This document shows positions 52,291 to 60,483 of a DNA stretch of 64,000 nt, piece after piece. The DNA lies in NCBI RefSeq assembly GCF_011777495.1, contig NZ_JAATJS010000005.1, positions 62,001 through 126,000 on the forward strand, read 5' to 3'. Positions within the stretch are counted from its first letter, which is position 1. Each line of letters opens with the position of its first letter. Origin of the DNA: Microvirga terricola (GTDB taxonomy: Bacteria; Pseudomonadota; Alphaproteobacteria; Rhizobiales; Beijerinckiaceae). The notes under the pieces were generated by a model, which had not been told where the DNA came from, ran no database searches, and saw only the letters and a list, made by a program, of their open reading frames with translations. A program made the translations under genes and the position numbers.

Positions 52291-53958
52291 GTGAGAGTCA
52301 TGCGTTCGGACCGCTCGACGGTCGCGTCGAGCATCGCGCGCCGTGCGGGAATCGGCCTTGCGGCCTTGATCATCGTCATGGTGGGCGGCACACGCGGCAC
52401 ACAGGATGCCATCGCCAACGGCGACACGCGGACGCTGACGCTCTATCACAACAACACCAAGGAAAGCATTACGGTCACGTTCCGGCGGAACGGGCAGTAT
52501 GATTCCGCCGGTCTGCAGCAGCTCAACTTGTTCCTGCGCGATTGGCGCCGGGACGAACCCACCCGCATGGACCCGCGCCTTTTCGACACGGTGTGGGAGG
52601 TCTATCGCGAAGTCGGGTCCGGCGCGCAGGTCCACGTGAATTCAGGCTACCGCTCGCCGCAAACTAATTCGATGCTGCGGCGGCGCTCGAGCGCGGTGGC
52701 GAAGAACAGTCAGCACATGCTCGGCAAGGCGATGGATTTCTACATTCCGGATGCTTCCACCGAGCGTCTGCGCGCCATCGGCATGCGCCTGCAGAACGGC
52801 GGCGTGGGCTATTATCCCAATGCCTATACGCCCTTCGTGCATCTTGATGTCGGCAGCGTGCGCGCCTGGCCGCGCATGACGCGCGACCAGCTGACCCGCA
52901 TCTTCCCCGACGGCAAAACCGTCCACATTCCCGCCGACGGCACGCCGCTCGCCGGCTATGAGGAAGCGCGCGCGGAAGTTCTGGCGAAGGGCGGCACGGT
53001 CGGCGGCTACAGCATGGTCGCCGACGGCGAAGACGCCGTCGGATCGACGACGCCCCGGCGCAAGAGCCTGTGGGCGACCCTTTTTGGCGGCAGCGACGAG
53101 GATGAGGATGCGGAGGAAATCCGCGCCGCTTCGCCGCGTGGTCGCGCGATCCTCGCCGGACGGCGGGGCGGGACGCAGAGCGACTACGCCAGCGATTCCA
53201 ATTCATCGGTCTATGCGGCGCTGCAACCGAATGTGCAGCCGGCCGCGACGCGCCCGGTGGCCGTCGCCCAGCCGAGGTCGGAGCCCGCTCCGCAGGCGGT
53301 TGCCGTGGCCCCTGCTTCCATCGCTCCTGCGCTGCGCGAAGAGTTGAACCCGCCGCCGCTGCCGCCGACCCGCATCGCCGGTTTGCCGAGCACGGTCGAG
53401 ACGCCGAACGGGCCGTCGCTGTCCTGGCAGCAGGGCTCGGCGGGACAAGGTACCAATAGCTCCGATCTCGCCATCGCCAAGGGCATGGCCTTCGCGCCGA
53501 TGCCGCCGCGCCGCCCGGGCTCGGGCACGGATGAGTTCGTCGGAACAACGGTCCTCGCTTATGCTCCCATTCCGCCGGTCAGGCCGGGCTCGCTCGCCGA
53601 GAGCAACCCGATCCCGAGCAATGGTGACCTGCGCAGCGCAGCCCCCGTCGTCGCCAGCGCCTCGTCGGTGCCGCTGCCGCCGCCGCGCCCCGGCCAGCGT
53701 CCTGTCACACTCGCCGCCGCCGCGCCGGTCGACATCCCGACCACCGGCTCAACCGCCCGCGATGCGGCGAAGGATGCCAAGGCAAAGGCCGAGCCGGCCC
53801 ACCGACCGGCCCCGGCGCACGCCCCGAATGCCGCGGCCAGCGCCCTCATCACATCAGGCCCAAGCCTGAACATGGGCTTCTCCGCAAAACCCATGGGCGA
53901 CCTGGCAACCAACCGGTTCACAGGTCCAGCGGTCAAACCGCTGCCGGTGGTGCGATAG
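52291..53958 (+). CDS. DUF882/M15-like cell-wall peptidase with long Pro-rich tail
   Basis: This is a 555-residue exported protein with a GTG at 52291 (ATG at 52300 is an alternative). An N-terminal membrane-spanning signal sits at about residues 17-35. The DUF882/YcbK-like domain (about 60-215) carries zinc-ligand-type residues in HVNSGYRSP (about 115-123), SQHMLGKAMDFY (His and Asp about 140-150) and FVHLDVG (about 186-192), as in D-Ala-D-Ala metallopeptidases. The remaining 330 residues are Ala/Pro/Ser-rich and low-complexity with repeated P-P-x-R-P-G units, so probably a periplasmic linker. It follows the L,D-transpeptidase gene by 117 bases. Confidence 0.88.
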   Translation: MRVMRSDRSTVASSIARRAGIGLAALIIVMVGGTRGTQDAIANGDTRTLTLYHNNTKESITVTFRRNGQYDSAGLQQLNLFLRDWRRDEPTRMDPRLFDTVWEVYREVGSGAQVHVNSGYRSPQTNSMLRRRSSAVAKNSQHMLGKAMDFYIPDASTERLRAIGMRLQNGGVGYYPNAYTPFVHLDVGSVRAWPRMTRDQLTRIFPDGKTVHIPADGTPLAGYEEARAEVLAKGGTVGGYSMVADGEDAVGSTTPRRKSLWATLFGGSDEDEDAEEIRAASPRGRAILAGRRGGTQSDYASDSNSSVYAALQPNVQPAATRPVAVAQPRSEPAPQAVAVAPASIAPALREELNPPPLPPTRIAGLPSTVETPNGPSLSWQQGSAGQGTNSSDLAIAKGMAFAPMPPRRPGSGTDEFVGTTVLAYAPIPPVRPGSLAESNPIPSNGDLRSAAPVVASASSVPLPPPRPGQRPVTLAAAAPVDIPTTGSTARDAAKDAKAKAEPAHRPAPAHAPNAAASALITSGPSLNMGFSAKPMGDLATNRFTGPAVKPLPVVR

Positions 53959-53961
53959 ATG

Positions 53962-53985
53962 AGGCGGGGGAAACCCCGCCTTTTT
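53962..53985. terminator. Terminator between the DUF882 gene and DUF1810
   Basis: AGGCGGGG (53962-53969), GAAA loop and CCCCGCCT (53974-53981), then TTTT, directly after the stop codon. The neighbours are convergent. Confidence 0.88.
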
Positions 53986-53994
53986 CATGCGCGC

Positions 53995-54435
53995 TTAAGC
54001 GCCCGGCTCCATGTTCAGAATCGAGAGCGTTCTGGGGTCCATCCTGCCCTCGAAATAACGGTCCAACGCCGAGTGAAACGCCGACTGGCCGGGCGAGGCC
54101 AGAGCGAATAGCGTCATCGAGGAATGGAACTTCCTGTCGTCGGGCGATCCGAAAATCGTATGGAGCGGAATGCCATCGCATCGCATGACAAGGTCGGTGC
54201 AGGCGACGAGCCTTGGCCCAAGCACCGGATGGTCGAGATAAGCGCGGGCCTCATCGAGCGAACCGATGGCATATTTCTGCGCCATCGGCGAATGCCCCAA
54301 ACCCTCGATCTGCGGGAAGACGAACCACATCCAATGGGTCCGTTTCAGCCCCTCTTCCAGTTCGGCGACGACCCTGCCGTACACGGGAGCCTGCGCACGA
54401 ACGAACCTGTCGAGATCGAACTTTTGAGTCGCCAT
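53995..54435 (-). CDS. DUF1810 family protein
   Basis: This is a 146-residue product from ATG 54435. The family pattern is clear: FDLDRFVRAQAPVYGRVVAE (about 5-24), then KRTHWMWFVFPQIEGLGHSP (about 31-50) and DRYFEGRMDPRTL near the end. DUF1810 proteins are small soluble proteins of unknown function, probably nucleotide or NAD-related. It lies 28 bases after the SDR gene and may be the last gene of the LysR-divergent cluster. Confidence 0.83.
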   Translation of the reverse strand: MATQKFDLDRFVRAQAPVYGRVVAELEEGLKRTHWMWFVFPQIEGLGHSPMAQKYAIGSLDEARAYLDHPVLGPRLVACTDLVMRCDGIPLHTIFGSPDDRKFHSSMTLFALASPGQSAFHSALDRYFEGRMDPRTLSILNMEPGA

Positions 54436-54463
54436 CGCATCCCTCGCCGCTTGCGCCGTTTTC

Positions 54464-55237
54464 TCAGACGATCGTCGGGGTGATGCCGCCGTCGGCCCGC
54501 AGCGCGGCACCGTTTGTGGCGGCCGAAAGCGGGCTTGCGACATAAGCGACGAGCGCTGCGATCTCCTCGGGCTCGATCATGCGCTGGATAAGCGAGGTCG
54601 GCCGATCCTTGGCGAAGAAGGCGCGTTCGATGTCTCCCGCCGACGCGTTGGGATCATCCGAAACGCTCTTGAGGAAATCGACAATACCTTCCGACCGGGT
54701 CGTTCCCGGCAGCACCGCATTCACCGTGACCCGCGTGCCCTTGGTCGCTGCGGCGAGACCGCGCGAGATGGCGAGCTGGGCCGTCTTGGTCATGCCGTAG
54801 TGGACCATGTCCGGCGGCACCATGAGCCCGGACTCGCTGGCGATGAAGATGATCCGGCCCCAGTCGCGTTCGATCATGCCGGGGAAATAAGCTCGCGCGA
54901 GCCGGGCGCCGGAGAGCACATTCACCTCGAAAAAACGCCGCCAGTCCTCGTCGGTGATCTCGGTAAACGGCTTGGACTCGTAGATGCCGAGATTGTTCAC
55001 GAGGATGTCGACCACCGGCACCGCCGCGACCAGCGTTGCAGCGCCTTCCGCCGTTGCCGGATCGGCCAGCACGCCGCGCGCGCCACTCTGCGCCGCCGCG
55101 GCATCGAGCTTCGCCGGTGTTCGCCCGCAGATCACCACCTCGGCACCCTCGGCCACGAGCCGCGTTGCGATCGCTAGGCCAATACCCGCCGTCGCGCCGG
55201 TCACGAGGGCAGTTTTTCCTTTGAGTTGCAGGTCCAT
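54464..55237 (-). CDS. SDR family oxidoreductase
   Basis: This is a 257-residue classical short-chain dehydrogenase. The cofactor motif is TGATAGIGLAIA (about residues 14-25), NNLGIY (about 83-88; the usual N-N-A-G is N-N-L-G), and the active-site Y-x-x-x-K in HYGMTKTAQLAI (about 146-157) with a Ser about 13 residues earlier. The R in CGRTPAK suggests NADP preference. It follows the MoaF-like gene by 11 bases. Confidence 0.92.
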   Translation of the reverse strand: MDLQLKGKTALVTGATAGIGLAIATRLVAEGAEVVICGRTPAKLDAAAAQSGARGVLADPATAEGAATLVAAVPVVDILVNNLGIYESKPFTEITDEDWRRFFEVNVLSGARLARAYFPGMIERDWGRIIFIASESGLMVPPDMVHYGMTKTAQLAISRGLAAATKGTRVTVNAVLPGTTRSEGIVDFLKSVSDDPNASAGDIERAFFAKDRPTSLIQRMIEPEEIAALVAYVASPLSAATNGAALRADGGITPTIV

Positions 55238-55248
55238 GCGGTGTCTCC

Positions 55249-55584
55249 TTAGTCGTGGTCGGCGTCGGCCAGCGGCCGCAATTTGCCCTCTAGCCGAAAG
55301 AACTCGCCGCTTCGCGTCGTGAAAAAGGACAGCGACCGCGCGGAGCTAAAGTCGTCGATGTGCACGACGGTTGCACCGTCCGCCTCCTGCCAGGAAATGG
55401 CATAGGTCTCATCGTGGAGGAGCCGCCACTCGAAGCTGACGGTCGCCCGGTTGCCCTTCAGGGCGCCGACTGTGATTTCATAGGTAAGTGTCTGTCCGTC
55501 GGTGTGGTAGTCATTGGTTGCGACAAGGTCGCCATAGTTGACCTCGAAAATGCGCCCAGCGAGAGGAAAGGAGATCGCGTCCAT
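55249..55584 (-). CDS. MoaF-like small protein
   Basis: This is a 111-residue product. The sequence FPLAGRIFEVNYGDLVATNDYH and ISWQEADGATVVHIDDF (residues about 66-82) resembles the C-terminal domain of MoaF, a lipocalin-like beta barrel seen in monoamine and aromatic catabolism operons. It lies between the MFS gene and the SDR gene. Family assignment is moderate; function is unknown. Confidence 0.65.
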   Translation of the reverse strand: MDAISFPLAGRIFEVNYGDLVATNDYHTDGQTLTYEITVGALKGNRATVSFEWRLLHDETYAISWQEADGATVVHIDDFSSARSLSFFTTRSGEFFRLEGKLRPLADADHD

Positions 55585-55613
55585 CGGTCATTCCTGTTGA
55601 GTTGGGAGAGACA

Positions 55614-56843
55614 TCATGCCTCCGAGGTGCACGGTGCAGGGCGGACTTCGCCGACCAGCACGAACAGCAGGCCGCCGGCCGCGAGGAGACCACCCGCGAT
55701 GGGCACCGCCGCATAGCCGAGACGGAGGCTGATCACGCCGCCGCCAACCGCCGCGCCGAGCGCGTTTCCGAGGTTGAACGCGCCGATGTTGATCGACGAG
55801 GCGAGCCCCGGCGCTTCGGATGCCGCCTCCATCACCCGCATCTGCACCGGCGGCACGATCGCGAAAGTCGCCGCGCCCCAGACGAGCAGCCCGATCGCGG
55901 CGCCGACATGGCTCGCAAGCGCCAGCGGCAGCACGAACATGATGACCGCGAGCGCCGCGAGGAAGATCTTGGTCGCGCCATCGAGCGACCAGTCCGCCAG
56001 CCGGCCACCGAGGCTGTTGCCGATCGTGAAGCCGACGCCGATCAGCGCCAGGGCCAGCGCGATGAAGGTTTCGGACGCGCCGGTCAGCTCCGCCAGAACG
56101 GGGGCGACATAGGTGTAGAGCGTGAACATGGCGCCTGCGCCCATCACGGTTGTCGCCATGGCAATGAGGACCGCCGGGCGGGTCAGCACGGCGAGTTCGC
56201 GGCGCACGTCTGGCATCTTGCCCGGCTCGCCTTTCGGCAGCGCCGGCCACAGGGAGGCGATGGCGATGAGGCCGAGCACGGCTGTCCCAGCAAAGGCCAT
56301 GCGCCAGCCGATCTGTTGGCCGACCCAGGTCGCGGCCGGTACGCCGCCGATATTGGCGATGGTCAGCCCCATGAACATGGTCGCGACGGCGGTCGCCTGT
56401 TTCTCCTTCGGCACCACGCTCGCCGCAACGACGGCACCCAGGCCGAAAAAGGCGCCGTGGTTGAGACTGGTGACGAGGCGCGAGAGGAGCAGCGTGTCGT
56501 AGCTCGGCGCGAGCGCGGAAAGCAGGTTGCCGATGGTGAAGATGCCCATCAGCATCATCAGCGCGGTGCGCTTGCCGAAGCGGCCGAACAGCAACGTCAT
56601 CACCGGCGCGCCGACCATCACGCCGATCGCATAGGCGCTGATCAGCAGGCCGGCGGTGGGGATCGAGACATGCACGCCTTCGGCGATCACCGGCAGCAAT
56701 CCCATCGGTGTGAACTCGGTCGTGCCGATGCCGAAGGCGCCGATGGCAAGCGCGAGCAGCGGCCAGTTGCTGCGCTGCGCGGTATCGCTGGAGGCCGACA
56801 CCGAAATGGCGGTTACGTCGTTCATCGCTCGGCCCTCGCTCAT
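55614..56843 (-). CDS. MFS transporter (AraJ/DHA1-like)
   Basis: This is a 409-residue protein with twelve hydrophobic segments and the MFS loop motif GRFGKRTALMLM (about 86-97; shown in part) between helices 2 and 3. It is closest in layout to sugar or drug efflux proteins of the AraJ type. It overlaps the aldo/keto reductase stop by 4 bases (ATGA) and is transcribed in the same run, so it probably exports a substrate or product of the cluster. Confidence 0.88.
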   Translation of the reverse strand: MSEGRAMNDVTAISVSASSDTAQRSNWPLLALAIGAFGIGTTEFTPMGLLPVIAEGVHVSIPTAGLLISAYAIGVMVGAPVMTLLFGRFGKRTALMMLMGIFTIGNLLSALAPSYDTLLLSRLVTSLNHGAFFGLGAVVAASVVPKEKQATAVATMFMGLTIANIGGVPAATWVGQQIGWRMAFAGTAVLGLIAIASLWPALPKGEPGKMPDVRRELAVLTRPAVLIAMATTVMGAGAMFTLYTYVAPVLAELTGASETFIALALALIGVGFTIGNSLGGRLADWSLDGATKIFLAALAVIMFVLPLALASHVGAAIGLLVWGAATFAIVPPVQMRVMEAASEAPGLASSINIGAFNLGNALGAAVGGGVISLRLGYAAVPIAGGLLAAGGLLFVLVGEVRPAPCTSEA

Positions 56844-57664
56844 GCGTCCCAGGCCGGGGCGAGACCCGGAGGGCTGACAAGCCGGCCGTTCGGTCGGCCG
56901 AGCTTGGCAATCGCCGCCATGTCCTCGTGGCTCAGCGTGAAGTCGGAAATCGCGATGTTCTCGGCCGCGCGCTCGGGCTTGGCCGTCTTGGACAGCGCGA
57001 TGAAGCCCTGTTGGACGAGCCAGCGCAGGCCGACCTGCGCGGCGGTCTTGCCGTGCTTCGCGCCGATCTTCTGAAGCACCGGGTCGCGCGGTACAGCACC
57101 ATCGGCCATGCCGTAATAGGCGGTGACCGCGACGCCGGCTGCCTTCGCAGCTTCCGCGACGGCGCGCTGGTCGAGATAGGGATGGACTTCGATCTGGTTG
57201 GTGACGATCGGCGTTTTGGCGAGCCGGATCGACTCTTCCATCATCGCAATTGTGAAGTTGCTGATGCCGATGTGCCGGGTCTTGCCCGCCGCACGCGCCG
57301 CGTCGAGCCCGGCGATCTGATCAGTGAACGGTACCTTGTCGTTCGGCCAGTGGAGCAGAAGCAGGTCCACATAGTCCATGCGCAGCTTGTCCAGGCTTTC
57401 TTCAAGCGAGACTGCGAAGCGAGCCGGCGCGTAATTGTCGACCCAGATTTTCGTTGTGATGAACAATTCGTCGCGCTTCGCTCCGGCCTTTTCCAATGCG
57501 CGGCCGAGATCGGCTTCGTTGTTGTAGATTTGCGCGGTGTCGAAATGCCGGAAGCCGGCTTCGAGCGCGGCCGGCACGACGCGTTCGACCTCCTCGCCGG
57601 ACATGCGGAAAACGCCGAAGCCGAGAGCCGGGATCTCGGCGCCATGAGCGGAAACGGTCTGCAT
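56840..57664 (-). CDS. Aldo/keto reductase
   Basis: This is a 274-residue NADPH-dependent reductase. The catalytic tetrad is visible: Asp41 and Tyr46 in DTAQIYNNEADLG, Lys in FITTKIW (about 70) and His in LLLLHWPND (about 102). The C-terminal LSKTAKPERAAENIA (about 232-246) gives NADPH specificity. It resembles 2,5-diketo-D-gluconate reductase types. It overlaps the MFS gene by 4 bases and is the first enzyme gene of the cluster opposite LysR. Confidence 0.92.
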   Translation of the reverse strand: MQTVSAHGAEIPALGFGVFRMSGEEVERVVPAALEAGFRHFDTAQIYNNEADLGRALEKAGAKRDELFITTKIWVDNYAPARFAVSLEESLDKLRMDYVDLLLLHWPNDKVPFTDQIAGLDAARAAGKTRHIGISNFTIAMMEESIRLAKTPIVTNQIEVHPYLDQRAVAEAAKAAGVAVTAYYGMADGAVPRDPVLQKIGAKHGKTAAQVGLRWLVQQGFIALSKTAKPERAAENIAISDFTLSHEDMAAIAKLGRPNGRLVSPPGLAPAWDA

Positions 57665-57691
57665 AAGCTATCTCCTGGGTTGTGATGCTGG

Positions 57692-57787
57692 TCAGGCGGC
57701 GAGCCCGTCGTTGTCGAGCGGCTCGATACCGAGCGTGATGCGCCCCGGCCTGCGGACCCTGTTCAGCGCGGAAAATGAAGTTGCCAT
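57692..57787 (-). pseudogene. Short 31-codon frame, possible N-terminal remnant of a flavin-dependent oxidoreductase
   Basis: A 31-residue frame (start ATG 57787) reads FSALNRVRRPGRITLGIEPL in its first half, which looks like the start of some LLM-class (luciferase-like) flavin oxidoreductases (R-x-x-x-P-G-R-x-T-L-G). It stops early in DNDGLAA. It lies between the aldo/keto reductase gene and the LysR promoter, so a lost gene of the cluster is possible. Very weak evidence. Confidence 0.3.
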
Positions 57788-57880
57788 TGTCCAGTCTTTG
57801 AACGGCCTGCGGCCGCCATCTCGGACATGGAAATGGACCCAATGAATGCACTTGATAATTCGCTGTCGGATCGCATGATC

Positions 57881-57897
57881 TTGGAAGCAGTTTCCAA
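57881..57897. promoter_or_regulatory. Candidate LysR-type operator
   Basis: TTGGAA (57881-57886), five bases, TTCCAA (57892-57897) is a perfect inverted repeat 16 bases before the LysR start and within the divergent promoter region. It fits an autoregulatory LTTR site, although the canonical T-N11-A spacing is not exact. Confidence 0.5.
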
Positions 57898-57912
57898 AGT
57901 CATGGAGCGGGT

Positions 57913-58884
57913 ATGGATAATCGAATGGGTGAGATGCTAGTTTTCATCCGCGTGGTGGAGGCTGGCAGCTTCTCCGAAGCGGCGCGGCAGCTCCGCATGA
58001 CACCCTCGACCGTGAGCAAGGCCGTTATCCGCATCGAGGAGCGGCTGGGTGCGCGGCTGATCGAGCGTTCGACTCGCCGGTTGAAACTGACCGAAGACGG
58101 GCGGACCTACTATGAACGCAGCCTCGCCATCGCAACCGACGTGGACGATCTGGAGCAGAGCCTGTCGCAGGGTTCGCACAAGGTCAGCGGCGTGGTGCGC
58201 GTGAATACCTCGGTCCCCTTCGGTGTGTTGATGGTCGAACCGCTATTGCCCGGATTCTGGGAGGAATATCCCGACATTGTCGTCGACCTGTCGCTATCTG
58301 ACGAAGTGGTGGACCTCTATCTCGAAAGGACGGATGTCGCCTTCCGTATCGGTACCCTGGCCGATTCAGGCTTGGTCGCGCTCCGCATCGGCGCGACCAA
58401 GCGCCATATCGTCGCTTCGCCCGCCTATCTGGCGAAGCACGGCACGCCAACCATGATCGAGGATCTAGAGCGGCATAATTGCCTTGGCTTCAACTTCCGG
58501 AGAACCGCTCCCGTCTGGCCCTTGCATCAGGCCGGGCGGATCGTTGACCGCACCGTGCGCGGCAGCCTTCTTGCCAACAACGGCGAGACGGTGCGCCGCC
58601 TGGCGGTCGCGGGCGTAGGGCTGGCCCGGCTTGGCCATTTCCATGTCGCGGAGGACCTTGCCGCCGGACGGCTCGTGTCGGTGCTGCAAGACGCCGGCGA
58701 TGCCGAGGAGATTCATGCGCTGCACCTGGGCACGCAACGCTCGCCCGCGCGCATCCGAGCCTTCCTCGACTATATGGTCCCCGCCTGCGCGAAGCGATCG
58801 GCGCGGAGAACTGATCCTTATTGTGGGCAGATACTCCCGCCGTGGCCGGGGAAGGATGATCCGGCAGCGATAGCGCCGGCATAG
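57913..58884 (+). CDS. LysR family transcriptional regulator
   Basis: This is a 323-residue regulator with an N-terminal winged helix-turn-helix (residues about 5-65; GSFSEAARQLRMTPSTVSKAVIRIEERLG, given in part) and a periplasmic-binding-like effector domain (about 95-300). Start ATG 57913 has a GGAG site. The effector is unknown. It is divergent from the AKR-MFS-MoaF-SDR run, the classic LTTR layout, and probably controls it. The C-terminal 25 residues are unusually Arg/Pro-rich and may be a readthrough-like extension. Confidence 0.92.
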   Translation: MDNRMGEMLVFIRVVEAGSFSEAARQLRMTPSTVSKAVIRIEERLGARLIERSTRRLKLTEDGRTYYERSLAIATDVDDLEQSLSQGSHKVSGVVRVNTSVPFGVLMVEPLLPGFWEEYPDIVVDLSLSDEVVDLYLERTDVAFRIGTLADSGLVALRIGATKRHIVASPAYLAKHGTPTMIEDLERHNCLGFNFRRTAPVWPLHQAGRIVDRTVRGSLLANNGETVRRLAVAGVGLARLGHFHVAEDLAAGRLVSVLQDAGDAEEIHALHLGTQRSPARIRAFLDYMVPACAKRSARRTDPYCGQILPPWPGKDDPAAIAPA

Positions 58885-58901
58885 CGACGTCCCAAAAGCA
58901 A

Positions 58902-58927
58902 AAAGGCGAGGCTCCCGCCTCGCCTTT
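58902..58927. terminator. Bidirectional terminator between LysR and gapR
   Basis: AAAGGCGAGGC (58902-58912), TCCC loop, GCCTCGCCTTT (58917-58927) form an 11-base perfect stem with A and T flanks between convergent genes. Confidence 0.9.
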
Positions 58928-58953
58928 CCGCCTTCAAAATCGTCGAGAAGGCT

Positions 58954-59214
58954 TTAGCCCGCCATTCCCAGCGCCTGCATGTAGAGTTCGAGGATCGCCT
59001 CTTCCTCCTGGCGCTCGGCGTAATCGCGCTTGCGCATGGAGATGATCTTGCGGATCACCTTGACGTCGAAGCCATTGCCCTTGGCTTCGGCATAGACGTC
59101 CTTGATATCGCCCGCGATGCCGGCCTTCTCCTCCTCGAGGCGCTCGATGCGCTCGATGAAGGCCTTCAGCTGGTCGGCTGCGACGGATTCGGTTTGAAAA
59201 GATGCGTCATCCAT
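58954..59214 (-). CDS. gapR: GapR (DUF2312) nucleoid-associated protein
   Basis: This is an 86-residue product with the DUF2312 sequence: [20 protein letters not shown] (about 11-30), [20 protein letters not shown] (about 39-58), then [17 protein letters not shown]. Caulobacter GapR is a dimeric or tetrameric coiled-coil protein that binds overtwisted AT-rich DNA ahead of replication and transcription and aids topoisomerases. It is expected to bind widely across the chromosome. Confidence 0.92.
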   Translation of the reverse strand: MDDASFQTESVAADQLKAFIERIERLEEEKAGIAGDIKDVYAEAKGNGFDVKVIRKIISMRKRDYAERQEEEAILELYMQALGMAG

Positions 59215-59275
59215 GAAATTCGCCCTTGATTGGTGGTCTTGAGATCTTTGTTACATTTTTGCTGCTTGAGGCTCT

Positions 59276-59581
59276 TTAATGCCTCGGCTTCGATTCCTCA
59301 AAGCCCTTCAATTGCTCCGGGGTCGCCTCGCGTTGGTGGCGCTCCTTCCACTCCTCGTAAGTCATGCCGTAGACATAGGTCCGGCTGTCCTCCTTCGAGA
59401 GCGCCTGCCCACGCGCATCGGCGGCATCTTTGAGCCAGTTGGACAGGCAGTTGCGGCAGAAGCCAGCGAGGTTCATCAGATCGATGTTCTGCACGTCCGT
59501 CCGCGCGCGCAAATGCTCCAAAAGCCTGCGGAAAGCGGCGGCTTCGAGTTCGGTACGGGTGGCGGCGTCGATGTCCTTCAT
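59276..59581 (-). CDS. DUF1244 family protein
   Basis: This is a 101-residue product from ATG 59581. It matches the DUF1244 pattern: the C-x-x-C motif GFCRNCLSNWL (about 40-50) and RTYVYGMTYEEWKERHQ (about 67-83), an all-helical fold. The Cys pair could bind metal. It ends 60 bases upstream of gapR and is transcribed in the same direction, with the amidohydrolase gene upstream. Confidence 0.88.
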   Translation of the reverse strand: MKDIDAATRTELEAAAFRRLLEHLRARTDVQNIDLMNLAGFCRNCLSNWLKDAADARGQALSKEDSRTYVYGMTYEEWKERHQREATPEQLKGFEESKPRH

Positions 59582-59591
59582 GCGCTGATCC

Positions 59592-60425
59592 TCAATGACG
59601 ACGCAGACGCTCTTGCGTGCGGGAGCGGTGGATCTTGGGGGCTCGCAAATCCGTGCTGGCGGCAAGCGGCGACAGGAGCCGCGCGAACCGCTCTGCCCAT
59701 TCCTCAGCGCCCTCATCCGCAGCGATCAGGTCCTGACGGATCTCGATCAGCGCATTGGCGAGGCCGCGCACGGTCGCGTGGCGGTGCACCGTATCGCCCG
59801 CAAGCGCCCCATCATAAGGCTCGTTGTCGCCCACCACGAGTCCCGTCTCGGCCCGCAGGCCCTTGAGCAGCGGCACTGCGCAGCGCTGATCCGCGTCCCA
59901 CAGAATTCCCACATGCCAGGGGCGGGGCCAGCCGCGCCAGACGGGCGTAAAGCTATGAACTGTCACCACGATGGGCGGATGCCCGGCCGCGAGCCCCCGC
60001 TCGATCCCCGCCGTGATGGCAGCGTCGAAGGGGTCATAGAAGCGCGCAATCCGCGCCTGGATGTCGGCCTCGTCCAGGGTGGCGTTGCCCGGCACGACGG
60101 CTCCGTCGGAGAGGCGCATGACCAGGGTCGGGTCGTCCCGCCCCCGGTTGGGGTCGATGACGAGCCGCGAAAACTGCGTGAGAATCGCAGGCGCGCCGAG
60201 GCGGCGGGCGAGCGAGCGGGTCACCGCCGCAGCCCCGGTGTCATAGGCGATATGGCGCTCGAACTCGCTCGGCGGCAGGCCGAGATCGCCGAGATCCGGG
60301 GGCACCGTGTTCGAGGCGTGATCGCACAGGATCAGAAGCCCGGACTCGACCGCCCCGTCGATGTGCTCGACAGGCCAGGGCTCAAGGGCGGGTTCGGCGA
60401 GTTTGATCGCGGCGGAGGAAGACAT
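59592..60425 (-). CDS. N-formylglutamate amidohydrolase-like enzyme
   Basis: This is a 277-residue member of the N-formylglutamate deformylase family (HutG type 2), which releases formate and glutamate in histidine degradation. The metal/active-site segments are LILCDHASNTVP (about 31-42), HIAYDTGAAAVT (about 58-69), FSRLVIDPNRG and VTVHSFTPV (His near 147). No other hut genes are present, and members of this family also act on other N-formyl compounds. It lies upstream of the DUF1244 gene by 10 bases. Confidence 0.87.
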   Translation of the reverse strand: MSSSAAIKLAEPALEPWPVEHIDGAVESGLLILCDHASNTVPPDLGDLGLPPSEFERHIAYDTGAAAVTRSLARRLGAPAILTQFSRLVIDPNRGRDDPTLVMRLSDGAVVPGNATLDEADIQARIARFYDPFDAAITAGIERGLAAGHPPIVVTVHSFTPVWRGWPRPWHVGILWDADQRCAVPLLKGLRAETGLVVGDNEPYDGALAGDTVHRHATVRGLANALIEIRQDLIAADEGAEEWAERFARLLSPLAASTDLRAPKIHRSRTQERLRRH

Positions 60426-60483
60426 CAGGATCGGAAAAAGTCGCTTAAGGGTTGAAGGGAAGCCTTAGACTGCCCTAGGGAAC

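Noticed and set aside
55602..57074. 490-codon plus-strand frame opposite the MFS and aldo/keto reductase genes.
   Set aside because: Low-complexity Arg/Asp/Gln composition and overlap of two genes with clear families.
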